Below, one piece after another: positions 27,328 to 36,593 of a DNA stretch of 64,000 bases; position 1 is the stretch's first letter, and each line of letters opens with the position of its first letter. Source of the stretch: Emticicia aquatica. Lineage in GTDB: Bacteria > Bacteroidota > Bacteroidia > Cytophagales > Spirosomataceae. Under the pieces are notes generated by a model. The model had not been told where the DNA came from, searched no databases, and saw only the letters and a list, made by a program, of their open reading frames with translations. Position numbers and translations under genes: made by a program. The stretch is taken from NCBI RefSeq assembly GCF_923079645.1, contig NZ_CAKLPY010000004.1, positions 62,001 through 126,000 on the forward strand. Direction: 5' to 3'.

Positions 27328-28323
27328 ATGTTCATCATTCAAGATTATACACTCGCTGTTGCTTTTACTGTCGTAACGATGCTCTGTTGGGGTTCGTGGG
27401 CAAATATGCAAAAATTAGCTTCAAAAGATTGGCGTTTTGAAACTTTTTACTGGGATTATGTACTCGGAATCTTACTCATGTCGCTCGTTTTTGCTTTTAC
27501 TTTTGGAAATATCGGCGAAGGCGGTCGAGGCTTCATAGCCGACATTCAACAAGCTGATAATCAAAGCATTCAATCAGCAATTATTGGCGGTGTCATCTTC
27601 AATGCAGCTAATATTTTGCTAGTTGCTGCCATCACCATTGCAGGTATGTCGGTTGCATTTCCAGTAGGTATTGGTTTGGCACTTGTGATAGGTATAATTG
27701 TCAATTATCTTGACAATCCAGTTGGTGATAAAACTTTACTTTTCGGTGGAATGGCTCTTATTGTTTTGGCTATTTTATTGAATGCTAACGCTTATCGAAA
27801 AATGCAAAGTGGGCAAGGAAGCGTTTCAACCAAAGGCTTGGTTTTATCTGTTGTGGCGGGTATTTTGATGGGATATTTTTATAAATATGTTGCCGCATCA
27901 ATGTTTCCCGACTTTAACACGCCCGAAGTTGGCAAATTAAGCCCTTATACCGCTGTTTTCTTTTTTGCGATTGGTGTTTTATTGAGCAATTTCTTGTTCA
28001 ACACTTTACTTATGAAACGACCTTTTGAAGGAAAACCCGTCAGTTACAGCGATTACTTTAAGGGTTCATTCAAAAACCATTTGATGGGAATATTGGGTGG
28101 AATGATTTGGTGCAAAGGAATGTCCTTTAATATCATCGCATCTGGAAAAGCGGGGCCAGCCATTTCATACGGTTTAGGACAAGGAGCAACAATTGTAGCC
28201 GCTATTTGGGGAATTTATATTTGGAAAGAATTCCGAAATGCTCCAAAAGGCACTTCAATGATTTTAAATCTGATGTTACTTTGCTATATTATTGGTTTAG
28301 GAATGATTATCGCAGCGAGATGA
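27328..28323 (+). CDS. DMT/GRP-type permease, likely sugar or nucleoside importer
   Basis: About 331-aa polytopic membrane protein with ten predicted helices, beginning with LAVAFTVVTMLCWGSWANMQKLA (TM1 with GSWAN), and including NILLVAAITIAGMSVAFPVGIGLALVIGIIVN and GPAISYGLGQGATIVAAIWGIYIWKEF. This resembles GRP/glucose-uptake and plant ureide-permease-like members of the DMT superfamily. The frame is open from 27271, but the ATG at 27328 is the natural start. As the last gene of the operon it may import ribose, nucleoside or base released by the exported hydrolases; substrate not shown by the sequence. Confidence 0.82.
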   Translation: MFIIQDYTLAVAFTVVTMLCWGSWANMQKLASKDWRFETFYWDYVLGILLMSLVFAFTFGNIGEGGRGFIADIQQADNQSIQSAIIGGVIFNAANILLVAAITIAGMSVAFPVGIGLALVIGIIVNYLDNPVGDKTLLFGGMALIVLAILLNANAYRKMQSGQGSVSTKGLVLSVVAGILMGYFYKYVAASMFPDFNTPEVGKLSPYTAVFFFAIGVLLSNFLFNTLLMKRPFEGKPVSYSDYFKGSFKNHLMGILGGMIWCKGMSFNIIASGKAGPAISYGLGQGATIVAAIWGIYIWKEFRNAPKGTSMILNLMLLCYIIGLGMIIAAR

Positions 28324-28421
28324 TTTGAAATTTTGAGGAAAAACTCAATTCTTGCAACAATTTTCAAAAAATCGTTGTTAAAAATTAAGAGTAGTAGCTA
28401 ACCAATAACATATCATTCAGT

Positions 28422-30203
28422 TTGAAACACCTCGCTTATCTCAACAAATACTTTCTAAAATATAAATGGTACTTAATTTTGGGTATCATTTTCACAATCG
28501 TTTCCAACCTTTTTGGCATTTTACCCGCCCAAATTGTGCGTCATGCTCTTGATTTGGTAAAGGAAACGATTGATATTTATTTTCTTTTTGATAATTCGCA
28601 GACACAAAAAAACATGTACGATGTCTTTACAACAAGCATCGGCATTTACGGTTTGTTGATTTTGGCAATGGCAATTTTGAAAGGAATTTTCCTTTTCGCC
28701 GTTCGTCAAACCATTATTGTCATGTCTCGCCACATCGAATTTGATTTAAAAAACGAAATTTATGCTCATTATCAAAGCCTTCCGTTGAGCTTTTATCGCC
28801 AAAATAACACTGGCGATTTAATGGCTAGAATTTCGGAAGATGTTGGAAAAGTAAGGATGTACGTCGGGCCATCGCTCATGTATTTGATGAATATGTTTGT
28901 GTTGGTCGTTTTGGTTTTAAGCTATATGTTTTCGGTCAATACTCGTCTTACTTGGTGGGTTTTGCTACCAATGCCTGTGCTTTCAGCAAGTATTTTTATG
29001 GTAAGTACAACCATGAATAAACGTTCTGAAGAAATTCAAAAAAGCCTCTCAAATCTTTCTACTTTTGTGCAGGAAGCATTTTCGGGAATTCGGGTTTTGA
29101 AGGCCTTCGCACGTGAAGATGATTCAGCAAAACGTTTTACAACTGAAAGTGATGTATATAAATCAAAATCGTTGGCTTTGACACGGGTTGATTCGCTTTT
29201 TTCTCCAACAACTGCTTTATTGATTGGTTTGAGTACAGTTTTGTGCGTTTACGTTGGTGGACAAGAAATTATCGCTGGCCGATTGACTCCTGGAAACGTG
29301 ACCGAATTTATTATGTATGTTTTTATGCTTACTTGGCCGCTCATTGCTCTTGGTTGGACTTCGAGTCAAATACAGCGAGCAGCAGCTTCACAAAAACGTA
29401 TCAATGAGTTCTTAAATATTAAATCAGAAATTGTATCCAAGAAAAATATTATCCAAGAAATTGAAGGTAATATTAGCTTCCAAAACATTAATTTTGTTTA
29501 CCCTGACTCGGGTATTCAAGCCCTTAAAAACTTCAATCTTGAGATAAAAGCTGGTGAATCAGTAGCGATTCTCGGTACAACTGGGTCAGGGAAAAGTACA
29601 ATTGCGAATCTCATAGTAAGAATGTATGATACCACTAGTGGAGATATTTTATTTGATGGAACTTCGATAAAAGATTACAATGTTCAATACCTCCGTAGTC
29701 AAATGGGTTATGTTCCGCAAGAAGTATTTTTATTCTCGGATTCCATTATGAATAATGCCAAATTTGGCTCGCCAAATTTATCCGAAGAGCAAATCATTCA
29801 AGCTACAAAAGATGCCGATTTGTACGACAATATCATGAGTTTTCCTGATAAATTTCAAACAAAGCTTGGAGAAAGAGGTATCACACTTTCGGGTGGTCAA
29901 AAGCAAAGACTCTCGATTGCCCGTGCGATTGCCCGTGAACCAAAGATTTTAATTTTGGACGATTGTCTTTCAGCCGTTGATACAAATACTGAAAACATTA
30001 TTTTAAATAATTTGCAAAGAATTATGCAAAACCGTACTTCGGTTATTATTTCTCACCGAGTTTCATCAGCAAAATTGGCAGACAAAATCTTGGTTTTAGA
30101 CAATGGAGAAGTAGTGGAAGAAGGCACACATGATGTTCTTTATGAAAAAGGTGGAAGTTACCGTGAGCTTTACGAAAAACAACTACAAACGGAAGAAGTT
30201 TAG
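28422..30203 (+). CDS. ABC transporter, fused permease and ATPase (exporter type)
   Basis: 593-aa homodimer-type half-transporter: six TM helices (about 15-320), then an ATPase domain with Walker A GTTGSGKST, Q-loop VPQEVFLFSDS, signature LSGGQKQRLSIARA, Walker B ILILDDCLSAVDT and the H-loop ISHRVSS. The initiation codon is TTG at 28422 and there is no suitable ATG before TM1. MsbA/MDR-like; substrate (lipid or drug) unknown. It is 98 bases after the permease, perhaps outside that operon. Confidence 0.92.
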   Translation: MKHLAYLNKYFLKYKWYLILGIIFTIVSNLFGILPAQIVRHALDLVKETIDIYFLFDNSQTQKNMYDVFTTSIGIYGLLILAMAILKGIFLFAVRQTIIVMSRHIEFDLKNEIYAHYQSLPLSFYRQNNTGDLMARISEDVGKVRMYVGPSLMYLMNMFVLVVLVLSYMFSVNTRLTWWVLLPMPVLSASIFMVSTTMNKRSEEIQKSLSNLSTFVQEAFSGIRVLKAFAREDDSAKRFTTESDVYKSKSLALTRVDSLFSPTTALLIGLSTVLCVYVGGQEIIAGRLTPGNVTEFIMYVFMLTWPLIALGWTSSQIQRAAASQKRINEFLNIKSEIVSKKNIIQEIEGNISFQNINFVYPDSGIQALKNFNLEIKAGESVAILGTTGSGKSTIANLIVRMYDTTSGDILFDGTSIKDYNVQYLRSQMGYVPQEVFLFSDSIMNNAKFGSPNLSEEQIIQATKDADLYDNIMSFPDKFQTKLGERGITLSGGQKQRLSIARAIAREPKILILDDCLSAVDTNTENIILNNLQRIMQNRTSVIISHRVSSAKLADKILVLDNGEVVEEGTHDVLYEKGGSYRELYEKQLQTEEV

Positions 30204-30225
30204 TTTATTTCGATTAATCAATAAA

Positions 30226-30262
30226 AAAAGCTTGCATGATTGAGTAATCATGCAAGCTTTTT
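30226..30262. terminator. Bidirectional Rho-independent terminator
   Basis: AAAAAGCTTGCATGATT (about 30225-30241) pairs with AATCATGCAAGCTTTTT (30246-30262) around the loop GAGT. A- and T-runs flank both sides. It sits between the convergent ABC exporter and the Arg/Asp-rich protein gene. Confidence 0.88.
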
Positions 30263-30284
30263 ACTTTTTTATCCAAAACAAAGA

Positions 30285-30746
30285 TTAATATCTTCTACCA
30301 TAACGGTCATCATAGCGTCCATTGTCACGGTGTCCTCGACTGAAATCATCATAAGATACACGGTCACCATCACGTTTTTCACGATTTATCCAACGATTCA
30401 AAACCGTTAAATCTTCTATCAAATCTTTACGTTCACGAGGATCAAGCACACCATCACGTTTGTAACGATTTTCTTTGTACTCAATTTGCTCTACTTCACG
30501 CAATAATCGCTTTGATTCACGAGAAGTAATACGACCTGTTTCGATTCCAAAAGCAATTTGACGACGGGCTTCACGTTGATAACTATCAATTTTATCATAG
30601 CCACCTCTACCATAATTATCGTTTCTATCGTAGCGTCCATTATCGTTACCACGTCGTCCATAAGCATCATCACGGTCATTTCCTCTTTGTGCGTTGGCCA
30701 CGGCAGCACTTGCTACCAACATTGCCACAATCATTAGTTTTCTCAT
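30285..30746 (-). CDS. Exported Arg/Asp/Tyr/Gly-rich protein of unknown function
   Basis: 153 aa with a good signal peptide (RKLMIVAMLVASAAVANAQ). Two low-complexity zones rich in R, D, N, G and Y (about 20-55, with NDRDDAYGRRGNDNGRYDR, and 130-153) flank a charged helical core (about 55-125: AFGIETGRITSRESKRLLREVEQIE). The high net charge could suit binding to polyanions or metals, but no family was recognised. Divergent from the devA-like operon across a region with a tandem repeat. A GC-rich patch (GGGCGGCGACCCGC) lies just before its ATG. Confidence 0.68.
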   Translation of the reverse strand: MRKLMIVAMLVASAAVANAQRGNDRDDAYGRRGNDNGRYDRNDNYGRGGYDKIDSYQREARRQIAFGIETGRITSRESKRLLREVEQIEYKENRYKRDGVLDPRERKDLIEDLTVLNRWINREKRDGDRVSYDDFSRGHRDNGRYDDRYGRRY

Positions 30747-30854
30747 AGTTTTGGGCGGCGACCCGCTAGTTTTGGTTTTCTAATATTAAAGTTTCCTATT
30801 TATTGAAATTTAATACTTAGATATAAATCCTTATGAAAAGGTTTACTCCTCATT

Positions 30855-30874
30855 TTGTTAATGATTGTTAATGA
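30855..30874. repeat. Exact 10-bp tandem direct repeat (TTGTTAATGA x2)
   Basis: TTGTTAATGA is repeated without a gap at 30855-30864 and 30865-30874 in the divergent spacer. Direct repeats at one helical turn are the usual form of OmpR/PhoB-class response-regulator sites. TACATTTG at 30945-30952 fits a -7 element for the transporter operon. Confidence 0.45.
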
Positions 30875-30944
30875 GAAAAAATCCTAAAACTATGGATATT
30901 TAATAATACTATTCAATCTCATAATAATGACTATATTTATAAGT

Positions 30945-30952
30945 TACATTTG
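30945..30952 (+). promoter_or_regulatory. Putative -7 element of the DevA-like operon
   Basis: TACATTTG matches TAnnTTTG of Bacteroidota sigma-A promoters and lies 58 bases before the ATP-binding protein start. No clear -33 TTG is at the right distance, so confidence is limited. Confidence 0.4.
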
Positions 30953-31010
30953 AGAATAAAATTAACAATTACGCTCAAAAGCAGTTTTATATAAAAAGGT
31001 TTCTAAAATA

Positions 31011-31697
31011 ATGATTGCAGAACTAAAAGGTGCTGGAAAACAATACCAAACTGGCGACCAAACCATTGTAGCACTTCAGGCAACAACTTTAAAACTCAAC
31101 GAAGGCGAATTGATGCTTATCATTGGCCCTTCTGGTTCGGGTAAAACAACACTTCTTTCCTTGTTGGGTTGTGTTATTTATCCTTCTTTCGGTGATTTAT
31201 GGGTTGATGGAAAACATATCAACGACCTTAAAACCAATGATTTAGCCAAACTTCGCCTCAATACAATCGGTTTTGTATTTCAAAGTTTCAATTTATTAGC
31301 TCCACTTAATGCCGAAGATAATGTAGGTTTACCGCTAAAACTTCAAGGTGTGTCGAGTTCAGAAATAAAAAAAAGAGTGCAAAAAGCCTTAGAAATTGTT
31401 GATATGACCGACCGTCGCAAAAATTTACCAAAAGAACTTTCAGGAGGACAACAACAACGCATCGCTATTGCAAGAGCTTTGGTGACCAATCCAAAACTAA
31501 TTCTTTGTGACGAACCAACTGCTTCGCTCGACAAAGACTCTTTGAGTATTGTTATGAACGAACTCCGTAACCTAGCTAGACAAGGAAAATCAGTCGCAGT
31601 TGTAACCCATGACCCACGTTTGCAAGAATATGCCGACAGAGTTGTAGAAGTTAAAAATGGTTTTGCAGCTGAAATTTTTAAACAACAAGCACATTAA
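31011..31697 (+). CDS. ABC transporter ATP-binding protein (DevA/MacB/LolD-like)
   Basis: 228-aa ATPase: Walker A GPSGSGKTTLLS (about 43-54), signature LSGGQQQRIAIARAL, Walker B LILCDEPTASLD and H-loop VVTHD. The length and the QFNLLAPLNAEDNVGLPL-type region place it in the MacB/LolD/DevA group that powers FtsX-like permeases. It begins a four-gene set with adaptor, permease and TolC, which together should form a tripartite exporter (DevABC-TolC or MacAB-TolC type). Confidence 0.93.
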   Translation: MIAELKGAGKQYQTGDQTIVALQATTLKLNEGELMLIIGPSGSGKTTLLSLLGCVIYPSFGDLWVDGKHINDLKTNDLAKLRLNTIGFVFQSFNLLAPLNAEDNVGLPLKLQGVSSSEIKKRVQKALEIVDMTDRRKNLPKELSGGQQQRIAIARALVTNPKLILCDEPTASLDKDSLSIVMNELRNLARQGKSVAVVTHDPRLQEYADRVVEVKNGFAAEIFKQQAH

Positions 31698-31747
31698 AAA
31701 ATAAAAAAACTTTCGTTCCCGTAATGGGAATAATCGACATTAATTTT

Positions 31748-32695
31748 ATGAAAAAATATCTTTTATTATTCGTAACTATCACATTATTAGCTTCTTGTAA
31801 TAAAAAAGAGAAAGAAGATGCTGAAAAAGTAAAGGCTGATTCGCTCGCAAAATTACCTACAACTAACAATCAAATTTTAGGTGTTGCCCGCATCGAGCCA
31901 GAAGATGGAATCTTGAATTTGACTGCTGGAACCAATGGAAAAGTACTGGCGGTTTTAATCAAAGAAAATCAAATTGTGCAAAAAGGACAAAGTTTATTAA
32001 CCATTGAAAACAACCTTGAAAATGCTCAATTAGCTCAATCAGAAAGTAAAATCGGCACACAAAAAGCTGCTATTGCAGTAAGTCAAGCAAATTTGGAAGC
32101 TGCTAAAACTAACCTTAAAAATGCTCGTGAAACCTACGAACGAAACCTTAGTTTGTATGAAGGAAATGCTCAAACTAAACAAACCCTCGATGATAGCAAA
32201 GCCACTGTTGATAAACTAGCGAAAGATGTTGAAACGGCTGTTGCAAGTATTGAGCAATCAAAAAGTAAAATCAATGAACTTGAAGCCGATATTAGTTATT
32301 TCCGAACAGTAGTAAATCAGAAAAAAGTCAATTCGTTAGTTTCAGGAAAAGTGCTAAAAGTATCAGTCAAAACGGGCGATTATGTCAACAACACTTCACA
32401 AATAGCCGAATTTGCACCAAATGGCTCGCTCATTGCAAAAACAGAAGTTGATGAACTATATGCCGAAAAAATACAATTAGGACAAAAAGCCTTCATTATT
32501 TCACAAACAACAGGTGATACGCTCGCTCGTGGCTCAGTTAGTTATGCAGCCGATTATTTGAAGCAAAAGTCGCTTTTCAAAGACCAATCAACTGAACAAG
32601 AAGACCGCCGTGTACGAGATGTTTCTATTCGCTTAGAATCGGGCAAGATGCCGCTTATTGGCAGTAGAGTTGATTGTGTAATTTTGTTAAAATAA
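31748..32695 (+). CDS. Periplasmic adaptor (HlyD/DevB-like membrane fusion protein), lipoprotein
   Basis: Adaptor joining the inner-membrane ABC parts to the outer-membrane TolC. I start at the ATG at 31748, because it gives a lipoprotein signal with lipobox LLASC; the frame is open from 31724. Mature protein: lipoyl half-motif (GKVLAVLIKENQIVQKGQSLL, about 50-70), a coiled-coil hairpin (about 95-185), the second lipoyl half (VSGKVLKVSVKTGDYV) and a C-terminal beta barrel. The interval to the ATPase gene is 50 bases. Confidence 0.9.
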   Translation: MKKYLLLFVTITLLASCNKKEKEDAEKVKADSLAKLPTTNNQILGVARIEPEDGILNLTAGTNGKVLAVLIKENQIVQKGQSLLTIENNLENAQLAQSESKIGTQKAAIAVSQANLEAAKTNLKNARETYERNLSLYEGNAQTKQTLDDSKATVDKLAKDVETAVASIEQSKSKINELEADISYFRTVVNQKKVNSLVSGKVLKVSVKTGDYVNNTSQIAEFAPNGSLIAKTEVDELYAEKIQLGQKAFIISQTTGDTLARGSVSYAADYLKQKSLFKDQSTEQEDRRVRDVSIRLESGKMPLIGSRVDCVILLK

Positions 32696-32793
32696 ACATC
32701 ATTTTCTGCTATTTACATTGAGACATTCGTTAAAAAAGTATTTTAATGTCAGTAGTCAAAAGCAAATCTTTATAGGCTAAAAGCATAATATTT

Positions 32794-33912
32794 ATGTTAA
32801 AAGAAGCATTCAAATTCATGTGGTACGACAAAGCCAAAATGTTTGGTATTTTGTTTGGTATCATTTTGTCCGTTTTCCTGATTGGACAGCAACTCGGCAT
32901 TTGTTTTTCACTCCTCAATAGTACTATTTCTTTAGCAAAGTTCAACCAAAACTATATTTGGGTAGTTAGCGATAAAAGTCAGCAGGTCAGTGACTTACCG
33001 CTACTTGATATGCGTATTTACCGAGAGTTAATGAGTATTACAGGCATTAAAAAAGTTAATCAGTTGATTGTTGGTGGAGGAAGTGCCAAATTTAGTAATG
33101 GTACAAAAACTAGTATTACAATGATAGGTACACAAGCTCCTTCTTATGCTGGCGGCCCTTGGAATTTTGCCATTGGAAACCTACAAGATTTATTGCAAGA
33201 AGGAGCGGTTATCACAGATTCTTATGATGCTATTTTAAAGAAAAACATAAAAATGGGCGACCATTTCGAGTATAATGGAAATCGAGTTGTGATGGTTGGG
33301 CAAACCAAAGGAGCAAAAGGATTAGGTGTAGCTTATGGTTTCACAACCGTTGAAAGAGCCAGGAAACTTTGTAAAGTACCAACAACTAAAGCCTCTGCAT
33401 TTTTGGTCGAATGGCAAAATGGAGCATCAGTCGAGCAGGTAATTAAAGCTATTAATAAAGAAATTCCTGGAGTTAAAGCCCGTGATGGGAAAACTTATAC
33501 CGACGAAAGTCTCAAATATTTTGCTCTAAATAGTGGAATTGTGGCATCATTTGGACTTTTGGTAGTTTTTGCTATCATTACAGGTTTTGCTATTGTTGGA
33601 CTTACTATGTTTTCGGCTGTCAATGACCGTATCAAAGATTACGGAACTATCAAAGCAATTGGCGGTACAAACGGTGTAATTAGAAAATTAATTCTTTGGC
33701 AAGCAACTATCTATTCTATCGTTGGCTTTATTGTGGCTTATTTTTTACTTTTTGGCTTTGTACAGGCTACCAAAACCAGTCTAAATATTCAAGTTACTAT
33801 TGGTTTGGTTGTTTTTTTGATAGGCGTGACCTTATTTATCGCTATTTTGGGTAGTCTTTTGGCGATGAGAAAAATCACAAAACTCGAACCTGCGGCTGTG
33901 TTTAGAACTTAG
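32794..33912 (+). CDS. ABC transporter permease, FtsX-like (DevC-type)
   Basis: 372-aa inner-membrane permease: TM1 about residues 16-39 (GILFGIILSVFLIGQQLGICF), a large periplasmic MacB-PCD-like domain (about 45-245), then three TM helices (about 250-365) with the FtsX pattern NDRIKDYGTIKAIGGTNGVIRKLI. The length matches DevC rather than the longer MacB. The gap to the adaptor is 98 bases. Confidence 0.9.
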   Translation: MLKEAFKFMWYDKAKMFGILFGIILSVFLIGQQLGICFSLLNSTISLAKFNQNYIWVVSDKSQQVSDLPLLDMRIYRELMSITGIKKVNQLIVGGGSAKFSNGTKTSITMIGTQAPSYAGGPWNFAIGNLQDLLQEGAVITDSYDAILKKNIKMGDHFEYNGNRVVMVGQTKGAKGLGVAYGFTTVERARKLCKVPTTKASAFLVEWQNGASVEQVIKAINKEIPGVKARDGKTYTDESLKYFALNSGIVASFGLLVVFAIITGFAIVGLTMFSAVNDRIKDYGTIKAIGGTNGVIRKLILWQATIYSIVGFIVAYFLLFGFVQATKTSLNIQVTIGLVVFLIGVTLFIAILGSLLAMRKITKLEPAAVFRT

Positions 33913-34049
33913 GAATTGAGTAAAAAATTGATTTTACTTGAATTTTAACATCAAAACTTCACAGTTTTATGGTGTATTTTTTCCGTTTTAGCTAGAAAAA
34001 AACAATTCATCCAAATAAGATTTTTAGATTTGAGAAAATATAGAGAAAT

Positions 34050-35366
34050 ATGAAAAAAGTAATTTCCAAAACTGTTATATATACTACTTTTTGCCTGCAA
34101 GGATTTAATATTTTTGCACAAAAAATCACGCTTAATGAAGCGATTCAAAAAGGAATTGACAACCGTATTGAGTTAAAAACTCAAGCATTAAATATACAGA
34201 TTGCGAATAGCGAAAATAATAAAATTAAGGCAAAATGGCTTCCCCAAGTCAATGCAAGTGGTGATGTACGCTGGAATACGCAATTACAAACGACAGTTTT
34301 GCCTTTTGCTTTGCCTGGTTCAACTGAGTCTCAAACCACGGTTCAGTTAGGGAGACCTTTCAATAATACTTTTACTTTACAAGCGGAGCAAAAAGTTTAT
34401 GATGCCAATAAAAAAATCGACCGTTTGGTAAATGATACACAAACGGACGCTCAAAAAAACACACTTGAACAACAAAAAATAAACTTAAAACAAAGTATAA
34501 CAGAAACCTATTTTTCGGCTATTTTCAGCAAAGAAAAATTACATTTATCACAAATTGCCTTGCAAAGAGCCAACGCATATTTAGATGCCGCACAAGTGAA
34601 ATTTGAGCAAGGAACGATTCTAAAAAATGATTTAGACAAATTTTCTCTTGACGTAAGTAATGCAAAATTGGCTCAAACGAAAAATATACAAGATTATGAA
34701 TTAAGTTTGGTAACGCTCCAATATCAGTTGAATACAAACGATAAAATCGAGCCGTCAGAAGACCTATCTTCCATTCTAAATTACTCACAAATCACTGAAA
34801 ATCAACTTAATACAGAAAAAAGAACTGAAATAAAAGCTGAAGAATTAAACTTACGTCTCAATGAGTTAAATGTTCAAAAACAGAAAAGTCGAAATCTGCC
34901 AACCATTTCGGCCTATGGAAATTATTCATTTTTCCAACTTTCCGAAACCTTTAATCCATTTGCCAATGGAACTTGGTTTCCATCAAATTACATTGGTATT
35001 CGTGCGAATATTCCGATTTTTGATGGCAAACAAGCAAAACTTTCAAGCCACGATTTTGTGATTCGTCAGAAAATCAATCAGTTAAATATGGAGCGTTTGA
35101 AAAACGACTTCAATTATGAATCAAAAAGTACTTGGAATACTTTACAGCAATCAAAACTCAATTTGGAAGAAGCGAAGAAAAACATCATCCTTGCCCAACA
35201 AATTTTAGAAACCGATAAATTCAGATTCGAGAAAGGTGTAATAGTGATTTCAGACCTAAAAAACTCAGAATATTCATTACAAAACGCTGAAAATCAATAT
35301 CTTAGTAGTATTTATAGTTTTTTGGTTGCAAGCGTAAGGTATAAAAAAGCAAGTGGAAATCTATAA
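34050..35366 (+). CDS. TolC family outer-membrane efflux protein
   Basis: 438 aa with an N-terminal signal peptide (ends IFAQ) and the duplicated outer-membrane-efflux helical repeats: ITLNEAIQKGIDNR at the start, KFEQGTILKNDLDKFSLDVSNAKL and, at the equivalent place in the second half, KFRFEKGVIVISDLKNSEYSLQNAENQYL. Length is typical for TolC of Bacteroidota. As last gene of this set it should form the outer-membrane duct of the DevABC-like exporter; the 137-base gap carries no evident promoter or terminator. Confidence 0.92.
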   Translation: MKKVISKTVIYTTFCLQGFNIFAQKITLNEAIQKGIDNRIELKTQALNIQIANSENNKIKAKWLPQVNASGDVRWNTQLQTTVLPFALPGSTESQTTVQLGRPFNNTFTLQAEQKVYDANKKIDRLVNDTQTDAQKNTLEQQKINLKQSITETYFSAIFSKEKLHLSQIALQRANAYLDAAQVKFEQGTILKNDLDKFSLDVSNAKLAQTKNIQDYELSLVTLQYQLNTNDKIEPSEDLSSILNYSQITENQLNTEKRTEIKAEELNLRLNELNVQKQKSRNLPTISAYGNYSFFQLSETFNPFANGTWFPSNYIGIRANIPIFDGKQAKLSSHDFVIRQKINQLNMERLKNDFNYESKSTWNTLQQSKLNLEEAKKNIILAQQILETDKFRFEKGVIVISDLKNSEYSLQNAENQYLSSIYSFLVASVRYKKASGNL

Positions 35367-35372
35367 AAGAAT

Positions 35373-35401
35373 ATGGAGGTAAAAGTTAATTTTACCTCCA
35401 T
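35373..35401. terminator. Bidirectional terminator after tolC
   Basis: ATGGAGGTAAAA (35373-35384) pairs with TTTTACCTCCAT (35390-35401), loop GTTAA. T-rich downstream in plus direction. Lies between convergent tolC-like and MFS genes. Confidence 0.82.
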
Positions 35402-35418
35402 TTTGTTTTATGTTTATC

Positions 35419-36576
35419 TTATTTCTTTCTCAAAATAAATAACAAAATTCCAGCCATCAACACAAACAAAAATAGCACAAAACCTAAACCTACTCGCAAA
35501 CCGAAAGCTTCAGCCAAATAACCTATTGTTGGTGGACCGATAAAAAAACCTGTATATCCAATGGATGTAGCCATCGAAATACCAGCTGATGGACTGATAT
35601 TTTTAAGATTTCCTGCAGACGAAAATACAATAGGTACAATTGTAGAAAGTCCTAAACCAACCAAAAAGAAGCCTACGAATGTACTCCAAACTGAAACAAA
35701 AACGATTGTAATTCCTAGTCCTAAAATTGCCAGAATTGCATCAATTAGCATGAGTTTTTGTTTTCCTAGGTTAAGTGTAAAATAATCACCAAATATTCGT
35801 CCAATTGTCATGGCAACACCAAAAGTACCAAATGCCCATGCACTTAAAACCTCACTTTCCCCGATTACTTTATTCATAAAAATAGCTGACCAATCTACCA
35901 TAGCCCCTTCACCAGTCATACAACAGAAAGCAATAATTCCAAATGGTAAAATTGTTTTTAAAGCTAAGAGTTTATCTGTTTTTTCTTCCGAAACAACTAT
36001 TTCGGTTTCCATCGGAATATCTTTTATTAATTTTGTGGACGCCCAAAGAACAAGCAAAACACCAAAAAAGCCTATTATAACCAAGTGCGATATTAATGAA
36101 ATTTGAAAGTTCGAAAAAATGCCACCCGTAGCAGCTCCGATTGCCATGCCAATACTAAAAATACCATGAAATGACGAGAAAATAATTTTCCCCCACAAAC
36201 GTTCTACCAAAACAGCTTGCCCATTCATTGTAACATCCATCGAACCAGAAGTGGCTCCTAAAAAGAAAAAGCAAAGTCGAATAACCCATTCATTTTGTGA
36301 GATAGCAACCAACGGAATAGCCACACAAAATAATAGCGAAGCAATTTTAACAATATTATCAGAGCCGAATTTACTTCCTAGCCAACCAGCAAACGGCATT
36401 GCAGCCATTGAACCTAACGCAATACAAAACAATACCGAACCTAATTGGGCATTATTTAGACCAAAAAACCGTTGTAATTCTGGCAAACGCGAAGTCCAAT
36501 TTGCATACAAAAAACCATTTACAAAAAAGAAAGTTGAAACTGCTACTCGGTTGATTAGTAAAGTTTTATTAGCCAT
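35419..36576 (-). CDS. MFS transporter, YbjJ-like
   Basis: About 385 aa with twelve predicted TM helices. The first loop NWTSRLPELQRFFGLNNAQLG and the SGSMDVTMNGQAVLVER stretch resemble the YbjJ/fucose-permease-like branch of the MFS. The frame opens with TTG at 36582 but the ATG at 36576 is a better start. Substrate unknown. The upstream region contains nested inverted repeats (36594-36629). Confidence 0.85.
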   Translation of the reverse strand: MANKTLLINRVAVSTFFFVNGFLYANWTSRLPELQRFFGLNNAQLGSVLFCIALGSMAAMPFAGWLGSKFGSDNIVKIASLLFCVAIPLVAISQNEWVIRLCFFFLGATSGSMDVTMNGQAVLVERLWGKIIFSSFHGIFSIGMAIGAATGGIFSNFQISLISHLVIIGFFGVLLVLWASTKLIKDIPMETEIVVSEEKTDKLLALKTILPFGIIAFCCMTGEGAMVDWSAIFMNKVIGESEVLSAWAFGTFGVAMTIGRIFGDYFTLNLGKQKLMLIDAILAILGLGITIVFVSVWSTFVGFFLVGLGLSTIVPIVFSSAGNLKNISPSAGISMATSIGYTGFFIGPPTIGYLAEAFGLRVGLGFVLFLFVLMAGILLFILRKK

Positions 36577-36593
36577 ATTCAAAAAAAATAAAT

